Shown here piece after piece: positions 5,722 through 7,662 of a stretch of DNA of 7,662 bases; within the stretch, counting starts at the first letter, position 1, and the number at the start of each line of letters is the position of its first letter. The stretch is taken from positions 1 through 7,662 of the forward strand of contig SXOY01000232.1 of NCBI GenBank assembly GCA_005776545.1, read 5' to 3'. Under the pieces are notes generated by a model. The model ran no database searches. It saw only the letters and a program-made list of their open reading frames with translations, and was not told the origin of the DNA. This stretch comes from Planctomycetia bacterium. Lineage in GTDB: Bacteria; Planctomycetota; Phycisphaerae; Phycisphaerales; UBA1924. Both the position numbers and the translations under genes were made by a program.

Positions 5722-6114
5722 TCACGGATTTCCGCGACCCTGATTACGGGCCTTTGCTGCCGCAAATAATCCCGGCAGGCTCTGGCGATCACGCAATTGC
5801 ACCGCTTGCAGATTTTCAACGCGGTATACAAGCAGTTGTTCGCTGCGAGAATCAAGCACCAGCAGCACATCTTCGCTGTCCACGCTTGCGGTCATGACGG
5901 TGTACCCGCCGGCGTTGCTTACCATGCCGCCGCGTCCGTGGGCCGCATCGCCAAACAACGGTTCGGTTGCCAGCACCATATTCGCGGCGTCAACTGCCGA
6001 CGAATTCGTCCATCCCGCCAATCGCGAGAGCTGCAACAGGCACAGCCCGGAAAGTACAAACGCTGATGCCCACATCCAGCTGAATCCGCGTTGTTCATTA
6101 TTCACGTTGTTCAT
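5722..6114 (-). CDS. Small membrane-anchored protein, related to its upstream neighbour
   Basis: I do not recognise a named family. The 130-residue product has a short polar head, one membrane segment at about residues 12-31 (WMWASAFVLSGLCLLQL), a linker rich in Asn, Ala and Gly, then a compact segment GGYTVMT (69-75) and EDVLLVLDSRSEQLLVYRV (81-99) that predicts as paired beta strands, and a basic Gly/Asn tail. The beta segment matches the neighbour at 6128-6421 in order and spacing (G-x-YT-x-M/L, then D-x-I/L-x-V-x-D). The start at 6114 is chosen over one 21 codons upstream because AAAGGAG stands about 7 bases before it, and because the longer form would overlap the neighbour by 50 bases. 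The stop codon of the neighbour sits in the same site, so translation is probably coupled. Topology suggests a short tail inside and the beta segment outside. Function unknown; a single beta-propeller-like blade is one possibility. Confidence 0.72.
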   Translation of the reverse strand: MNNVNNEQRGFSWMWASAFVLSGLCLLQLSRLAGWTNSSAVDAANMVLATEPLFGDAAHGRGGMVSNAGGYTVMTASVDSEDVLLVLDSRSEQLLVYRVENLQAVQLRDRQSLPGLFAAAKARNQGRGNP

Positions 6115-6121
6115 GTGCGAT

Positions 6122-6130
6122 CTCCTTTCA
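6122..6130 (-). promoter_or_regulatory. Stop codon fused to a Shine-Dalgarno site (translational coupling)
   Basis: The minus strand reads TGAAAGGAG: the TGA (6130-6128) ends the 97-residue gene and runs straight into AAAGGAG for the next start at 6114, 7 bases on. A ribosome finishing the first gene would sit on the second's initiation site. Confidence 0.8.
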
Positions 6131-6421
6131 GCGAGTGGGGTTGAGCTTTGCATCCGTCTCAAGATTGCGATATCCAAGAACAGTCAGTTTCTTGGCGCTG
6201 TCCCATTTCAACGCGATCACTTCCTGGTTCGACGCATCTACAACAAAGATCGCATCAGAGGCCTGACCATTGGGTCGACCCGCGAGCATCGTGTATTCAC
6301 CCCGCGCCCGCGCGGGCTGCGTGTTGCGACGAATGTTGTCGGGCACCAGCGTAATCGCCGCCAGCGCGATTAATAACACAACGTTCAGCACCACCCCGAA
6401 AGCGACGCGTCGGTTCTTCAT
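6128..6421 (-). CDS. Small membrane-anchored protein, likely paralogue of the next gene
   Basis: Unrecognised family, 97 residues. A basic start (MKNRRV) leads into one membrane segment at about 7-27 (AFGVVLNVVLLIALAAITLV), then a charged linker and the segment GEYTMLAGRP (41-50) and SDAIFVVDASNQEVIALKWD (55-74), predicted as beta strands with a turn, followed by a short tail. The basic start ahead of the helix suggests the C-terminal part faces the periplasm. GAGG (6430-6427) lies 5 bases before the ATG at 6421, and the gene begins 21 bases after the stop of the 78-residue gene, so the trio forms one transcript. It shares layout and a diagnostic pattern with the downstream gene, pointing to an old tandem duplication. 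No catalytic motif is seen. The open frame, spacing and ribosome binding site make it a convincing gene; its role is unknown. Confidence 0.75.
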   Translation of the reverse strand: MKNRRVAFGVVLNVVLLIALAAITLVPDNIRRNTQPARARGEYTMLAGRPNGQASDAIFVVDASNQEVIALKWDSAKKLTVLGYRNLETDAKLNPTR

Positions 6422-6442
6422 TGCATCCTCATTTCAACAGAT

Positions 6443-6679
6443 TCAATCCTGGTGGCCGCGCCGCGACGGAATCAACATCGCGCCAACGCCCGCCGCAATA
6501 ATCACAATGACCAGCAGATAAAACACGATCAGCGTGGGTTTATCCTGGCTGCTTGGCACCGGTGGCACCAGCCGCTCTTCAGTCTTCGTTTTCGCGCCAC
6601 TGCCCCCAACCTGCTGCGCTGCCGAAACAGCGGGCAACAACATCGCGGCGGCCATCAGCGCTACCAGTGTCTTCTTCAT
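6443..6679 (-). CDS. Small signal-peptide protein with one C-terminal membrane segment
   Basis: A 78-residue product of unknown function. Residues 1-20 are a clear signal peptide (KK, hydrophobic stretch, AVSA before Ala-Gln), followed by a Gly/Lys/Thr/Glu and Pro-rich spacer (22-47), a membrane helix at about 49-70 (TLIVFYLLVIVIIAAGVGAML) and the basic end PSRRGHQD. This is type I topology: a short exposed head of about 27 residues outside and an RR tail inside. The start at 6679 was chosen over an open extension of 53 codons upstream because the signal peptide begins there and the extension would overlap the end of pfkA. No strong ribosome binding site is seen; a TATGAT at 6691-6686 so close to the ATG could make a leaderless message, or the gene is read from pfkA. 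It heads the trio of small membrane proteins. Confidence 0.7.
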   Translation of the reverse strand: MKKTLVALMAAAMLLPAVSAAQQVGGSGAKTKTEERLVPPVPSSQDKPTLIVFYLLVIVIIAAGVGAMLIPSRRGHQD

Positions 6680-6696
6680 GCTCAAATCATACCGCC

Positions 6697-6718
6697 ATCG
6701 CATCCGCCTGGATGCGAT
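6697..6718 (-). repeat. Perfect 9-base inverted repeat between pfkA and the small-protein trio
   Basis: ATCGCATCC (6697-6705) and GGATGCGAT (6710-6718) form a perfect stem with a 4-base loop in the 85-base gap after pfkA, ending 17 bases before the next ATG. There is no T run on either strand, so it is not a standard intrinsic terminator. It could be an RNA-processing or mRNA-stabilising hairpin dividing the operon, or an operator. Confidence 0.65.
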
Positions 6719-6764
6719 TCCGATTTCTTCCAAGTTCAGTCTTTTGTAGGGTATGGGTTGCGGC

Positions 6765-7662
6765 TTACGCGACCTGCTCGCAGACCTGATCGCCAAAATA
6801 CGTTCCCACGCCGCGTGCTGCACGAATGACCGGTTCATCGCGGCGGACCTGCCGCTGCTTGCCCGCTGGTTCAGAAATATCGATATCGGTCAGTCGGTTA
6901 TTCTGCATGGCCACCATCCGATTCCACTTGCCGCTGATCAGCAATTCCATCGCGTGGTGTCCAAACTGTGTCGAAAGCACACGGTCCGCTGGCACAGGCG
7001 TGCCGCCGCGCTGCACATGGCCCAGCACCACGCTTCGACTTTCCAGACCAGTTCGCTTTTCCAGTTCATCCGCAATCCAGCGGCCAATTCCACCCAGCCG
7101 CACCGGGTCGGGCGAAGTTGGATCGATGCGAGAAATCATCTGCTTGCCGCCTTCGATCATCGCGCCTTCAGCGACACACAAGATCGAGTGCTTGCGCCCC
7201 TTCTGCATGCGCTTCTGCAGGTGTCCTGCAATGGCATCAAGGTTGAACGGAATTTCGGGAATCAAAATCACGTGCGCTGCGCCTGCAACTCCGGCGTGCA
7301 ACGCGATCCACCCGGCATTTCGACCCATCACTTCAACCACCATAATTCTGTGGTGGCTCGCCGCGGTGGTCCGCACTTTGTCAATCGCATCGGTCGCGGT
7401 TGCGACTGCCGTAGTGAATCCAAACGTAATTTCGGTCCCGACCAAATCGTTGTCAATGGTCTTGGGTACGCCGATGCACGGCACACCGGCCTGTGCGAAG
7501 TCGTTAGCGATTGTCAATGTGCCATCGCCGCCAATCACCACCATTGCATCGATCTGATGCGCGTGCAGCGTGTTCAGGCACAATTCGGTCATGTCGCGTG
7601 TGATCGGCATTCCCGCATTGTCTTTTCCGATCACTGCTTTCTTTGGATTGAACTTGTTGTTC
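6765..7662 (-). CDS. pfkA: 6-phosphofructokinase, mixed-substrate group (5' end outside window)
   Basis: The visible 298 residues are the bulk of a PfkA-type phosphofructokinase, which phosphorylates fructose 6-phosphate to fructose 1,6-bisphosphate in the cytoplasm. Numbered from the first whole codon at the right edge, the motifs are VVIGGDGTL (41-49), GVPKTIDND (64-72) with the catalytic Asp70, FGFTTAVATA (80-89), VEVMGRNAGWIAL (109-121), IPEIPF (134-139), VAEGA (163-167) and LGHVQRGGTP (213-222). GGDGT has Gly at E. coli position 104, as in ATP-using enzymes, while PKTIDND has Lys at position 124, as in pyrophosphate-using ones. This pairing marks the mixed-substrate group (group III), in which both ATP and PPi enzymes are known, so the phosphate donor is not certain. 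A GTG at 7634 is in frame but is not the start, because the homology (NNKFNPKKA) continues upstream to the edge; roughly the first 50-70 residues with the first glycine-rich loop are missing. It is followed by three small membrane-protein genes on the same strand. Confidence 0.94.
   Translation of the reverse strand, partial: NNKFNPKKAVIGKDNAGMPITRDMTELCLNTLHAHQIDAMVVIGGDGTLTIANDFAQAGVPCIGVPKTIDNDLVGTEITFGFTTAVATATDAIDKVRTTAASHHRIMVVEVMGRNAGWIALHAGVAGAAHVILIPEIPFNLDAIAGHLQKRMQKGRKHSILCVAEGAMIEGGKQMISRIDPTSPDPVRLGGIGRWIADELEKRTGLESRSVVLGHVQRGGTPVPADRVLSTQFGHHAMELLISGKWNRMVAMQNNRLTDIDISEPAGKQRQVRRDEPVIRAARGVGTYFGDQVCEQVA

Noticed and set aside
5707..5760. Terminator between the convergent rho and the 130-residue gene
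   Set aside because: Only 15 bases separate the stop codons and I could not find a stem followed by a T run on either strand.
6452..6829. Plus-strand open frame of 125 codons opposite the 78-residue gene
   Set aside because: It is a His/Arg-rich antisense product with no start signal and no family resemblance.
6680..6838. Longer form of the 78-residue protein starting at 6838
   Set aside because: It would overlap the end of pfkA by 74 bases and bury a textbook signal peptide in the middle of the protein.
6826..7557. Plus-strand open frame of 243 codons opposite pfkA
   Set aside because: It is antisense to an unmistakable phosphofructokinase; its product is low-complexity Ser/Pro/Ile-rich.

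Overview
The window looks like a chromosomal housekeeping segment from a planctomycete, most likely class Phycisphaerae. The main clue is the plus-strand protein at 1254-2285, which ends in a doubled FFDYLDFVD dockerin-type repeat closing on a final Gly-Cys, a style I associate with 'GC-type' dockerin proteins of Phycisphaerae. Supporting clues are a divergent Rho, a phosphofructokinase of the mixed-substrate group, GC-rich DNA and mixed use of Shine-Dalgarno sites. This placement is an inference from protein style, not from a search.

Layout from left to right. Positions 1-536 (minus) hold the N-terminal 178 residues of a family 2 glycosyltransferase that runs off the left edge. A hairpin terminator (590-616) separates it from rplU (645-971, minus), the gene for ribosomal protein L21, which stands alone without rpmA. 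The 282-base divergent gap (972-1253) holds an extended -10 promoter and a leader with two overlapping hairpins for rplU, and a weaker promoter plus a strong ribosome binding site for the secreted dockerin-type protein (1254-2285, plus). That gene ends at a strong intrinsic terminator (2346-2372), just before the end of the convergent ptsI (2378-4207, minus), encoding PEP-dependent phosphotransferase enzyme I. A second divergent gap (4208-4455), C-rich on the plus strand, leads to rho (4456-5706, plus). Rho converges with only 15 bases to spare on a minus-strand cluster that reads pfkA (partial, enters from the right edge), then a 78-residue signal-peptide/membrane protein, then two small membrane-anchored proteins of 97 and 130 residues that resemble each other.

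Functionally this is core information processing (L21, Rho) and carbon metabolism (enzyme I, phosphofructokinase) with lineage-specific envelope proteins in between. No mobile element, CRISPR array, tRNA or rRNA was seen. The least explained parts are the small-protein trio downstream of pfkA, which may be an undescribed membrane module, and the Rho, which lacks the N-terminal helical bundle, has lost the aromatic residues of the primary RNA-binding site, and carries an extra segment of about 17 residues in the ATPase domain.
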